A stretch of 64,000 nucleotides of DNA. Source: Aplidium turbinatum (Eukaryota > Chordata > Ascidiacea > Aplousobranchia > Polyclinidae). Below, in pieces: positions 1 through 12,500 of the stretch. A model generated the notes under the pieces. The model had not been told where the DNA came from. It did no database searches and worked only from the letters and a program-made list of their open reading frames with translations. Position numbers and translations under genes: made by a program. Positions within the stretch are counted from its first letter, which is position 1; each line of letters opens with the position of its first letter. The DNA lies in the NCBI GenBank assembly GCA_918807975.1, contig OU964931.1, positions 14,456,251-14,520,250 on the forward strand, written 5' to 3'.

Positions 1-598
1 CACATAGATTATATATTTTGTGCGTTTATATTTTTTTAATTTGCAGTGGCTATTCTTGTTGTGTATGGTTCTATAGTTAAAGCCTCTGAGGCATGAAGTC
101 TCTGAATGCTCTGAGGCTATATTCATCTAAGTACCAGTAACTCGAGTAGACTATGATATATATAGCCTACTTTTTTTACTTTGTTTTTTCTGCAACAGCA
201 GAAAAAATCTGCCTTTGTTTCTTCTGATCTAGCTGTTTTCAGCAGCTTAGATGGCTCATCTCTCATGTCTGTCAATGAAATTCCACAGGACCTCGGTTTA
301 ACACAGCTCAAAAGTGTTTATTTTTTTGCAATCTTGTTGCAACTAATTAGTTGTGGGAATGTTTTATTGTTTATCCAAGTATTGAGAAAGCTTTGAGAAC
401 TTAATCCTGGCAGTTTTGCTTATTATTATGCAATTATGCATGTGTAACTTTCTATTTTGCAAGAAAATATGTTTGAGCGGCTATGTCATGCTCGCGTTTT
501 GTATAGTGATTATAGCCTTAGAGACTATTTTCACCATATGTGGCAAATATAGCCTCTGCATTTTTAATGTTATTTACTGGACAATTTTATTTTTAAAG
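1..598. other. Upstream flank / first intron of the TBC1D15-like gene
   Basis: AT-rich sequence before the first recognised exon. It should contain the initiator Met exon of the downstream gene, because the exon at 599 begins in phase 0 and lacks about 8 to 10 N-terminal residues compared with human TBC1D15. One open stretch after an acceptor-like site near 197 reads KKSAFVSSDLAVFSSLDG, but its best donor (about 314) gives the wrong phase, so I do not join it. Nothing else is recognised. Confidence 0.4.
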
Positions 599-3500
599 GT
601 TTCATTTGTACAGCATGGTGTTGTTATCAATTTTTACATGCCAGAGACTGACAAAGATCGTATGATCCATGGCACACTGAGGATTGTGGAAAATGTGAGT
701 TTTATGAGCATCTTTATCCATTGACTTGTTGCAAAACATTTTTAACTTAGCCTACAAACTGTTTCACAGATTTACTGAGGTAAAACCATGCTGCAGAAAT
801 TTAGACATGTTCTTTTTTAGGGAAGTTTAAATCAGCTTGAATGGAAACCAGAAGCTCTCATTTGTTCTGAGCCAATTTCAGAAAATGATATACAAGTCCT
901 TGACGGCTCAAGCAACGCAGAAGTTTCTAGTGATGAAGTTTACAAAAGGTGCTGTAGAGATATGCATGCATAATATGCTGGTAGTATTTTGTGTTAGCCT
1001 TTCTTTTGTAGGTTGAGCCATTGTAGCATTGGTATTTGGTAACATCATGATTTTGATATATGTACTGTAGAAGTGTAGAAGTGTACATCAAGAAATCATA
1101 AAATAAAATACATTTTTGTGGGTTAGGCTATAGGAAGCTGTATTGTTGAAATAATGCTATTGAGTAGCCTATACTATATCATACACACCAAATAGCATAT
1201 CCAATATAAGCAGATATAAGAGCAGTTTCTCTTTGTTGTGAATCTAAAACAAATTGCATGAGAATCTTAGATGCAGAAAGCACCATAAAATTAAAAATTG
1301 ATGCCAGCTTCATGCTTTTTTAAAAATATGCAATATTTGGTAGGTTCGGTTCAGGTTTAATTAAGTGGTTGTTGTTCTGTCAACAAGCTTATTTTGTATT
1401 TCTTTCAGTTTAAATTGGATTTTCTAACACTAGAACGACTAATATTTCAAAGTCAACACTTTTTAATTTTTGGCATCTGAATTTTGCATGATTTATTTTC
1501 CCATCGCCATGAAAGTTTCAGTAGTTTCCTGTATTGCACAAGCTTAACTTTTGAACTGAACATTGGGATAATCATATTTTTTTTATCAGAGGATATATAT
1601 ACCTCCAACAACAGAGAAGTCGAATTTGATACCAGCTGCGTTTTGGTAGCATTACTGGTACTCAGATTGTGTTTTTAATGACATCATAAAAAAACAACAA
1701 CAGATGAGTTGTATTATACATACAACAATTGAGAAATTTTTTTGTGGCAGGGCGTTTTACAAGCAAAAAAATACAGACAGGCACTTTACAAAATATATAT
1801 ATATATATATGAATTGTGAACGTTCAACTTCTTGACAAATAGCTACCGTAGAGACGTAGACACTTGTCAAAATAGGTTGGAGGTAGCTTGCACCATGATG
1901 AGGTAAACTGAAAGTGTTCCATTATCCATGACGGTTTTATACTACTGGCATTCGCTTAATACACTCTATTTTCTTGGAAAGCCAATGCCTATGTTGCAAG
2001 AGGAGTCTGACAATGGTGGGTTGCATGAACAATGTAGTGAAGAGCTATAACATCCTAATGATTCAAGCAGCTCATCTGATGAAGATGAAGAAATGACTTA
2101 AGGTTCAGTGCAATTTTCAAGAAACAGAGACAGTTGAATTCCTCTGTTGGCACCAGAGCTGTCTGCACTAATCCACCTAATATTGTGCGTGTAAAACTTG
2201 GGGTCAATCAACTTTGCTCTTCAACCTAGAATTGCTAGAAGTCCCTACAAATACTGGGAATTGTCTGATGATAATGCGATGCCAAAGAATATATATGATA
2301 TACTAGCAGTCTAGCACACACCAGTGACCACAAGAAAAGCCAAAAAAGTAATAGATTTTTATTGTCTTTGAAAAAGCTAGAAGTATTCATAGCTGAATGG
2401 AGCCTTATCACTGACAAAAAGTTAGTTATTTCCTACAAAATACAGATGCTCATTTATTCTTTTTATGCTATATAAGCCAGATAAATTTGAAAGTTTTGGA
2501 TTATAGCAAAAGTCAGATCCAACTACGTTTGCCGTTTGCAATTATTTGCCTTAGGCAGCAAAGTTAGCCGTCTTGAGTTTATCTTGCAACTGGTTGATGA
2601 GCTGAGTACTGAGTAGTGCACTAGTGCCTTTGCATGCAAAAATCAGATATAACATATCAGAGGAAGAACTTCCCAGATCTTATTAAAAACAACAAAAATG
2701 TGTTGGTCAACAAAACTACAATTGTAGTTTTAAGAATTCACAATTTGTTAAATAAAAGTTATAGTTCAAACTTAGTTCAGCCTGTATCAATTGTTGAAAT
2801 TATTTCAAGACTGCAAAAGATATCACATATTTTTAGTAATTTTTGGTTCAAGATAAATGTTACACAATTAGTTGACATGCAATTCCTGTGGTACAAACTT
2901 ACTCAGATGGAAAGCCTGTGTTGTAATCGATTCTTAGTTGACACATGCACTGCCTTTTCATATATTTTCTTGTTCTAAACTTTTTTTGTAATTATATACC
3001 AAACACTGCCTTTAAATTTGTGGTATATTGTTTCATGACAACTTTGTGTTGTTTGTTATAGTGCTATGGAACAAGAAATTACATCAGAAATGCGGATGCC
3101 TTTGGCTGATATGAAAAATAGTTCTGATCCAGACTGGTCAATAATTTCTAATCAAGGCTCGGCTCAGGAAAACATAAACGATGAAGCATGTGAAATCGAA
3201 ATGGATGTGGTTGCAACCCATTCTACAGATGTTCGACCTTACAATATATCCGTGCCTCTAGATCAGATTCATTTGATAAAACGGTTTGTAAATGTTCATT
3301 GTTCATCTTTATGATCCAAATGCTCTATATCGTAATTATCAAATACGTTGCCTTGCTTTTGTTTTAAGCTCACTTTTTACTACAGTAGGTTATCTGGTTG
3401 TAAGTATATTATTATATACACTGTATGGACGCGGAATGGCCCGTTTCGGTGAGTCCGATTCGGTGAGTCCGATTCGGTGAGTCCGATCCCTATTCGGTGA

Positions 3501-6500
3501 TTTTTTCATTTTTTTTTAAAATTATCAGGTACCGTAGCCTAATTATCATTGCCGTTTTAGGGTTAGGGGTTAGAGGTTAGGAACTCACCGAATAGTAGCA
3601 GACCCGTATGGACTTGGACGTATTGACAAAAAGAAACAGCTTTCATGCGAGTTACAATCATGCACACTTGTTTTTTTATGTGACTTTGCATGCCGCTTAT
3701 AGCACTGTGGTACAGTTTAATGGTGTTTAGTATTTACGCAAGTCATTAAAACAGAATTTTTATGTTTTGAATAGTTGAGTAATGAGTAGGCCTATATATA
3801 TGTAATTTTGCAATTGTGCAACAGATCAAAGAAAGAGCTTGGGTGGGAGTATCTGATCGTGGAGCTTTCAGACGGTGTTTCATTGCCTACTTTTCATTTT
3901 TTTAATGGTGGATGCCAACAATTTCTTAAAGCTCTCGGCATTTATGTCTGTACTAATCCGTGAGTATGTTCAATGTGCTTTTCATGTGCAGACAGTGGTC
4001 AGTATGAAATATAGTTTCACTGGACCCTGGCATTCGTCAAAACATTTTAAGCTATTTTTTTTGAGCTTTGATGTTCCACAATCCACAGTGATCTCGAATA
4101 TTTTAAAGAAACGATTTATTATTACACTGATTTAAAATACTTTAAAAAGCAGTGATGTTACAACAAAATTTTATCTTATTTTTGTTTATTCTATGATGTA
4201 TCATTATCACTCATCAGTGACCATTGCTTTTGCGCCCGAATAGTATGAATAAAACATTGATAACTGTACTGTGTACTACACTGCAATATGGTTATGTTTT
4301 TAGGAGATATCATTAATAAGTGTACTTAATGAGTGATGTTTCATTTTGAAACAGTCTGCAGTAACAATATTTCAAAATTTACTTTCTAACTTCAAAAACT
4401 TTGTTATTACTAAGTTTCTGTGTAAACACTGTCTGAATTTTTGTGAGCTAAATTAAGGCCACCTGAAGTTGTTTGAATATGCTGTATAGTGAGATACCCT
4501 ACCTTTTGCCCAAAATAAGGACGATTATCATTTGTGTAAAGGCAATTGTTTAGTTTCTGTATAGACATTGTTGTCTTACAGTTTGCTGGTTTGGTTTCAC
4601 GGTGTTAGATGAACATTTCGTGCAGTAGGTTAGCTAGTATACCACTATGCCAAAAAGCTTTGCATATTATACGTCATGCATGAGTGCTTAATCTACACAA
4701 ATGTAACATAATTCAAATTCAACTCAGTTTTCCTGTTGAGATTTAACAATCCAAATTTTGTAGGTCCACTAAACACCCGAACACCATTGAGGTTTCACCT
4801 CACAACAAAAGCGCCTTAACCATGTCATTTGACGAACTGAACATATTTGGAGAGAATGCCATGCCCAAGCTGTCAACCAGACTCTTACAGGTTAAGGATC
4901 TTGCTTTACTGTTACTACACGTTTTGCGAATGCCATTGTGGGTCCAGGCTTGTGAAAATTCATTTGTTTTTAAATTAGCCCAAGTGAAACGGGTTTAATT
5001 TCATGTTGTTGTTTTTTGAAATAAAAATGCATGAAAAGTTATCTCGACACAGACAAAAGAAGCTTTGTATGAATTTAACGCAGTGTAGTGTTGTCAAGAA
5101 TGTTTTTATAATACTGTACTCCCTTTTGCTTTCCAATGGGTAGCCTACAACATTCTTTTTATTCCATCAGCAACCGGTGACGTCAGCGTTCAGCGGCTTT
5201 TCTCGGGTGACCAACTTCCTGCAAGACATTCTGAACCCTGCCGAGCAACCGCCCCAGTCCCGCCCTGCGAACGAGAGAGCGACGCTCATAGATGATGATT
5301 CAATTGATGATGTTGGTTTGAGTAGATTTCAGATCAAACGAGAAGAAGACGAAACTGGAGGATATGAAGTCATCACTTGCGTATGATCCGAATTACTGTA
5401 AAAGATGCCTACAATCGCTCATGTTGTCTTTTGTTGAGTATCTTATGTGTCAAAGTCTCATTGCGCATTTTTTAATCGGTAACTTCAGAGTACAGGTGAT
5501 TTTTTTGCAAATTTCTGTGCATTTTATCAGTTGAGGTTGTTGAGTGTTATGCAAGCACTCAAGTAATCAGATGCACGACTTTATGCCGCGGTCCGAATGA
5601 CTCCATCCTTAAGCCGCAAGACATGATTGTATTTATTTTAACTACATTTATTTATAGGTAATTTTTGGTCTATTACATTTGAAGTTTTACTCACTTTCTA
5701 GTAAACGCATTGTAACACAATCTGGCCATTTTTACTTCGTGCGAAACACGAAAAAAGTCATGTTCAGACAAAAGTGAAGACATGTGCAATTTGGCCAAGG
5801 ACGCTTGGTTTTCCTAAATTCGGCAAACGGATTTTAAAAATATAGCTACTACTGTGACAAACAGTAAATTTATATAATAAAGTAGCTTGTTTCTACAACG
5901 TGTAAGCTGATGTCTAGGAGACTTGTATAAGTAAACTTTGTCATGCGATTGAGTCGTACTTGGTTGGTGCAAACTTCACTCATCCCACAAAAACTAGATC
6001 AGCTGATTCTACTTACTACGCTGATCTACTGCTTCATGCAAAAAAACTAAGCTGTGCACATGGTTTACTCGGCTGGTAATAATAGTCTCAAAGTAGTCAT
6101 CAGAAGTATTCAAAAAATAACAATTAGTTTTAGTAAGAAATAACCAAGCCTCGCGTTATTCATGTATTGCAGCATTCGAGTCTTGCGGCCAAGGAATGGC
6201 GTCATTTGTGTTCGCGTCAAGTAATCGCTGAACAATCAAATATTTTTTTTTATCTTAAATACAAGTTAGACGTGGTGTTTGCTGCTTGTACAAAGTTGTT
6301 ATATCTACTGACCTACAATGTGAGAAATGAAGCTTCATATCAGTGGTCCTTAAATTTTATAACTCCATTGTGGTGGACATGTCATTAGATGGTATTATTT
6401 GGGTTGCTTTGCTCTTTAGGCTCAACTTGGTCCACGTCCTACACCGTTTCGTGACCCCCCCATCAGTGTTGATTATTGGAACAGCCACAAAGACGAGCTA

Positions 6501-9500
6501 GGAAGAATAGTCGGAGTGGATGAAATTAAAACTGCCATTTTTAAAGGAGTAAGTTATTCGACACTCCGACAAGATAGGGTGGAACAATCATGTTTTGCAA
6601 ACAATGACTGTTGTCTCCCGCTTGCGATTTTACTGATTTAACTTCCAAAGTCTCTTTCTGCAACCTTTGATAATGCCATGTTAGCAAATGGTGCCTTTAA
6701 TAATCTCAAGCCTGCGTTTAGGCATTTTAGTTTTTTTGATTATTTTGTCTTAAAAGTTGGTTTAAAATGTTTCCTCGATTGCCACGGATAAACTTCCAAA
6801 TAATGCAGTCATCCTTAGACATGGTTTGTATTTAATTTATGTTGATATCAAGTATATTCGACACAGTGGCATGTTGCTTTAAGCGCTATGCAATGCAGGT
6901 ATTCACAATCTTTTCGGGTGCATTCTTACTGAACTGGATGTTAAAATAGAACGAAAACCAATGACATTTTCCACGGGAATAGATATTACGCTCGTTTTCC
7001 GACTCAAAAGACGAGCTGTTTATTCATTGGTCTCAGTGAAGCGGCAGTTGCAAAAATGTGATTAACTTTAATTGGCTTAGTGGACCCACTCGATGGCTAA
7101 GTGGTTAGTGCGTCCGCCCCTGAATCGGTAAGCATGGGTTCGATGCCCTGTCAGATCATACCAGTACTGAATTTTGTTTCTGCTTGGCATTCAGCGCAAG
7201 GAATGCATTCAAGATAATAATGTATTCGGACTCACTATATCTGCTTTGCATATCTGCGATGGATGTCGTGCTATAGAAAAACACATTATAAATATAACTG
7301 TATTTCAGGGAGTAAGCCCCATCCTCCGAAAGGAAGTGTGGAAATATTTGTTGAAGTACTATCCCTGGCACATGACCAGAGATGAACTGAAAGAACACAA
7401 ACGAAAGAAAGAGTAGGTGTCAGAAGTATTTGCATATATCAAGCTATGTAGAAATAGCAATGAATAAAATACAATTCAGTAGATACGCCACAAAGGAAGT
7501 CACATTCTCCAGGTAGCCCGTCACTGAGATGATTGTGACCATCATAAACAATGCATTGTTATACCGGGTTTGTATTTGTAAAATAGTTATGAATAAAGCT
7601 TTGCTATAAATCTGCATACGTAAAACTCTTACAATAGTTTCCAGGTAAAGTTTAGTTTTAAATTGATTGCGATCCTAATACATCAATTTACCTAATTGCC
7701 AAGGGTCAAATATTGAGTTATTGGTAGTTCAGAAAACATCTCCTAGATGTAAAACGTATAGTCTTCGTGCCGGAGACTCATACGAAGGGAAATACAGTTA
7801 CAGCAGGTGGAAGGGCTGGTTGGATGTAAGCATAGAGCTGAACATTCATTTCAGTAACTATACCTGTGTGCATAGGCGCCGACTCCGGAGGGGCGGCGCC
7901 CCCCGTGAATTTCGCTCGGGGTGGCTGCCCCCCCGCAAATTATTTAAAAAAAAATCCTAAAGCAAATGTTTCTAAGTTCAAATTTGCGTTAGTTTGACCT
8001 TCATTGCGGATCGATCTCAATTAAAAGATCTACTTGTTGCAACAAGAGCGCTGCTCCTAAGATAACAAAAGAAACAGAAGTACGGTAGCTGATAAACGCC
8101 AGCATGGTGCCGTTGAAGCATTGTAACAATAATTGAAAAACGTTTTTCTTGATTTCTTCCGCTTTGTTTTTTCTTGGGAGTGTCAATAACGGGGTGCAGT
8201 TTGCTCAGTGTAGTATCTACGCGTATTAAGAGCTAAAGTTCAAAGTGACTAGCATATAATTCGAAGTAGCCTACAGGCCTCGAAATTCGTTTTTGTTGAC
8301 GGCGGACAAATGTGTCCGGTTTGACCAGCTATCTCGGTGGACAAATCAAGTCTCACGGCGGACACACCAGTTTTAGCCGTCGATCGTCATGCTTAATCAC
8401 TTTATCTTGATAATAATTCTTCGCCATTTCAGAACTATAACTACGGTTTTAGAAGGCTTTTTAAAAAATCAGTAAAGTCACTCTGAAAGGCTTTCATCAG
8501 ACCAACGACTTGCGCTTGAAGAGTCAAAGCGCCGTGTAGCTGGTCAATACGTCACATAACTGATTAACTTCCCCCGAACGAGGTCGTGTGGCTTATTGCG
8601 TCACAATACTCTGGGCAGGAGTCGGAAAATTTCTACAATAAAACTTAACAAATTTTGCTGCATCTTACTGTAATAGCGTACTCGTATAATCTAATTTAGT
8701 AACCAACCTTGCCGTATCATTATTACTCGGAGATCAAAGCCAGATATTGTAACGTAATACTTGAACTAATTTACGCGTGATTAGTGTAGAAGTACCTGTA
8801 CTCCTATCGATTCTTAGCGAAGAATTCACCTTTGTTACGCTGATTCAATGTCATCAATCGTTGAAGCAATGTAAAAATCGAAAGTTTTCCTCCTTGAATG
8901 GAAGCTAAGGGATACAGTATTCACATTTTCTAGATGCGCGCTAGAATGTGCTGGAAAATATATTATTGCAATACAGTAATTGTTCGTGCTATGCAATGAC
9001 GATTTGTATCGCTAGTTCCTGTGTTGTTTCTCGGCGGACAAATATGACCGATCTAAATGGTACTTCCCGCGGACATCACATGCTGTGACGGCGGACATGT
9101 CCGCCGGGACTTTCGAGGCCTGAGCCTACATTATAAAGCTTGGCGATATACAATGGCAGATAAACGCAAACAAACATCAATGCTGACAAACAAACATCAG
9201 CATTTTGAATGTAAGCAATCAGTCGGCTAGAAAGTTTGCCCACCCCCGGCAATTTTCAAAACCCGGCGCCTATGCCTGTGTGTAGCCTTTTCACTCGCCA
9301 CGAGGTTTTAATTAACTATAATACATTGCAGATATATATTGCATAATGTCAGATCTGGGTTTATGAATTATTTGCCATAAATTTAAAATTTTGAGTTAAT
9401 GCTGAAGTTGTGTAGTTTAATGGTGAGAGTCTTTTTCCGTGTAAAAGGTTGTTTTGTAATCAGATCAATTTTGCCACACTATCTCATGCGATTTCGTGGA

Positions 9501-12500
9501 AAATGTGACTTTCTGCGGCTTTACAAAACTTTAGCTTTTTTATTTTTCAAAAACTCTCTTCTGTGACTCAAGTACTTCTTAAACTCAGTTCTTCTCCGGA
9601 AGCCCAAAATACTTGAAACTGCATGTTTTCCGCACTTGGATGTTGTTAAGTTAGTTGCTGCATCAAACATTTTCTTTGTTCTTTAGAGACGACTACTACA
9701 GGATGAAAGGACAATGGAAATCCATGTCGAAAGACCAGGAAAGTCGTTTCCTTGAGATCAGGTTAGTGTTTAACCTAGCTTTTGTACAAATTTGTGGGTT
9801 GTCATGATTTAGAATTTCATGAACTCACGATTTCACACGATAATACTTTCATGAACTCACGATTTCACACGGTGATACCTTCATGAACTCACGATTTCAC
9901 ACGGTGATATCTTCATGAACTCACGATTTCACACGGTGATTTGAGAGTATCATCAAGCATTTAAGTAAAAACGTCATTGATGAAAAAACAGCTGGATAGT
10001 TTTAAATTTTTCTTTTTGTATTGTGTTTTCTCGCTTCGTCGATTGGTTAAAAAAGAACCTTTGCTGTGGCTCACAAAGTCAATATGATATAGTTAAAGGT
10101 TTTTCGACTTTATCTTAGGAAACGCAATTTTGAAGTTTTTGTTGTTGATCATTGTGAATGTGTAATTGTTACGCTTTAATTTAGATTTCAAGTAAATTTT
10201 TGACGATAAAACATAATTAATAACTTCTTTTAACTGAATAGAATAGACCAAACGTTAGTTTAAAAAAATAAGAAAAAAACATACTGTCAAAAAGTTTTTA
10301 ATCAAATGAAACTGTTAAAAAGAGACACTGACCTTTACATTTTGAATGGAGGGCACTGTACCGAAAGCGCAAGCAGTGCGATATTTTCTGATAATAATTT
10401 TTTCGATTAACTCTAAAAAAATACGCTAATGGTCAAAAAGAATACCGAGGAACTTATGAACTTGCTTGGGTTGAATGAGAATGTTGATGAAGTTGGCTAA
10501 GGCGAATGCACTGAGGCGGTATGGGTAATGGGCATGTTTTGAGAAGGGATTAAGATAACTTTTTGAGAAGAGCGTTGGAGTTGCGAGTAGAGGGTCGTAA
10601 GAAACAAGGAAGACCCAAGAAAACGTGAAAAAGGCAAGTTGAGGAGGAAAGCAGCAAAGTCGGCTTGACAAGAGAGGATGCTTTAGAACAGTGGTTCTTA
10701 ACCTTTTTTCTATCAAGCTATGTCTATCTATCTATCTATAGACATATCTATCTATGTCTATCTATCATTATTTCTTCAATAATGGTCATGTGCCTCGCGC
10801 CCCGCTAGATTTTAAATAAGTATATATCATACCAAAAAAATTGCATTTTTGTCTGTTTATTGTACACATCAGTGAGATAGTTGACAATGCTTCTTAGCGA
10901 CTAGATTTTTAATGCGAGGTTCAACTCCTTCAACTCTCAGCCTGTTTCTGTACTTGGTCTTGATGGCAACGAGAGCACAAAATGCAGCTTCACGAAGATA
11001 CGTGGATCCAAACATTGTTAGAATTCGAAGAACCCGAGTTGCGATAAGAGGGTAAACACGAAGGTAATTGGCCCAGAACGTCTCACGTTCCAGTTCTTTA
11101 AAGTCTTCTTTAGCTTTGGAGTTGAACTTCATCTCAAGAAACTCCTCTTGTTCTTTTTCGAAAATATCAACTACTTCGCATTGAAACGGGTTTCTGATGA
11201 ACTTCCAGGTTTTACGCTTCTCATGCAGATCTGGAAAGTATTTGATGAACTCCGCTTTCAATTAAGGTGGGTTTCTATTTGTTTCTTCAACTCAGACTCA
11301 AAGTTACCATCTTTGAGAGCAGAATCCAAGTTACTGAAGCTCGCTGGATTTCCTTGTTCAATTCGACTCTTCCAATCTCGACTCTTTCAGCGCAAAATAG
11401 TTTTGTAAAGTTCTGGTCTAACTAATAAAGCAAGAATTACTATATATGATACAATATTAAATAAGATAAAATACAAAATATGACGAACAGGTTAGGTTCT
11501 AGGACATTAAAGCAATTAAAAAATAAATTGAAATTGTAAAGCTCGCCCCCCCCCCCCACCCTGAGAGATGCTTCACGCCCCCTGGGGGGGCGCGCTCCCC
11601 CGTTTAAGAATCACTGCTTTAGAAAGATCGATATGAAGACTAGGGGTGAAGGCGATTGCGGCAGATGGATATGGATCCAACCACCTTCGGTAACGGGGAC
11701 ATAACCGCATTGAAACTGAACTACTAAAGTCGTTAAAACTTCACAATTCTGATATGCTGAGCAGAAGTAGTCTGAGCCTACTTTCACCAAACCTTCAGTA
11801 AAACACATTTGTTTTTCTATCACGTAATATCACGTTTTATCTCTTCTTGTTTCATTCTATTATTTTGCTTCAAGTTTTGTTTCACTGTTTCGAAAGAAAC
11901 TGCTTTGGGTAGCATCTTTAAGCAGACGCTTGTTTCGGCAAAAACCATACGCAGCACCGGTGTGTTTGTTTGACTTCACGTCTTTTTTAGTTGCTGATAT
12001 TTCCTCATTTTTTAAAGGGACCACAAGAGTCTGATCCAGAAAGATGTGGCACGAAACGATCGATGTCGTCCGTTTTACAAAGAAAAAGAAGGCGTCGGTG
12101 TGAACATGCTGTACGACATCCTTGCCACTTACGTCATGTACAATTTCGATCTTGGTAATTTTTACCTGGGACACCACTGTTCGAATTGTAGTTAACTTTA
12201 TGAACGTTATGACCTGTTGGACGAAATTAAACAAAGTTGTGCTGGATTTGCGCGGTCTCAATCTCTTGTGTGTCTGATGCCATACGCCATTTTTTTTTTA
12301 AACTAGTTTCAAGGTTTTCCAAGAATCTAGTTGTCTTTCTTGCCAAACTTTTCGATCTAGGTGACAAGCTACCTTGAAATATGACCTATGACCTTTGTGT
12401 AAACGATCGCAGGTTACGTTCAAGGAATGTGTGATATTCTCTCACCCATCCTGGAGTGCATGGAAAACGAAGTTGATGCATTCTGGTGCTTCGTTGGGTA

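Noticed and set aside
197-313. Possible first exon of the TBC1D15-like gene (KKSAFVSSDLAVFSS..., or from ATG at 265)
   Set aside because: The best donor leaves phase 1 while the next exon needs phase 0, and the residues do not resemble the family N-terminus.
1990-2420. piggyBac-like transposase remnant in intron 2
   Set aside because: Only an acidic SSSDEDEE stretch is suggestive; no transposase motif could be confirmed.
7081-7200. Functional tRNA gene
   Set aside because: A and B box-like motifs are present but no confident acceptor or anticodon pairing, so I call it a SINE fragment.
9812-9945. CRISPR-like direct repeats
   Set aside because: Units are contiguous without unique spacers and the sequence is animal nuclear DNA, so it is a minisatellite.
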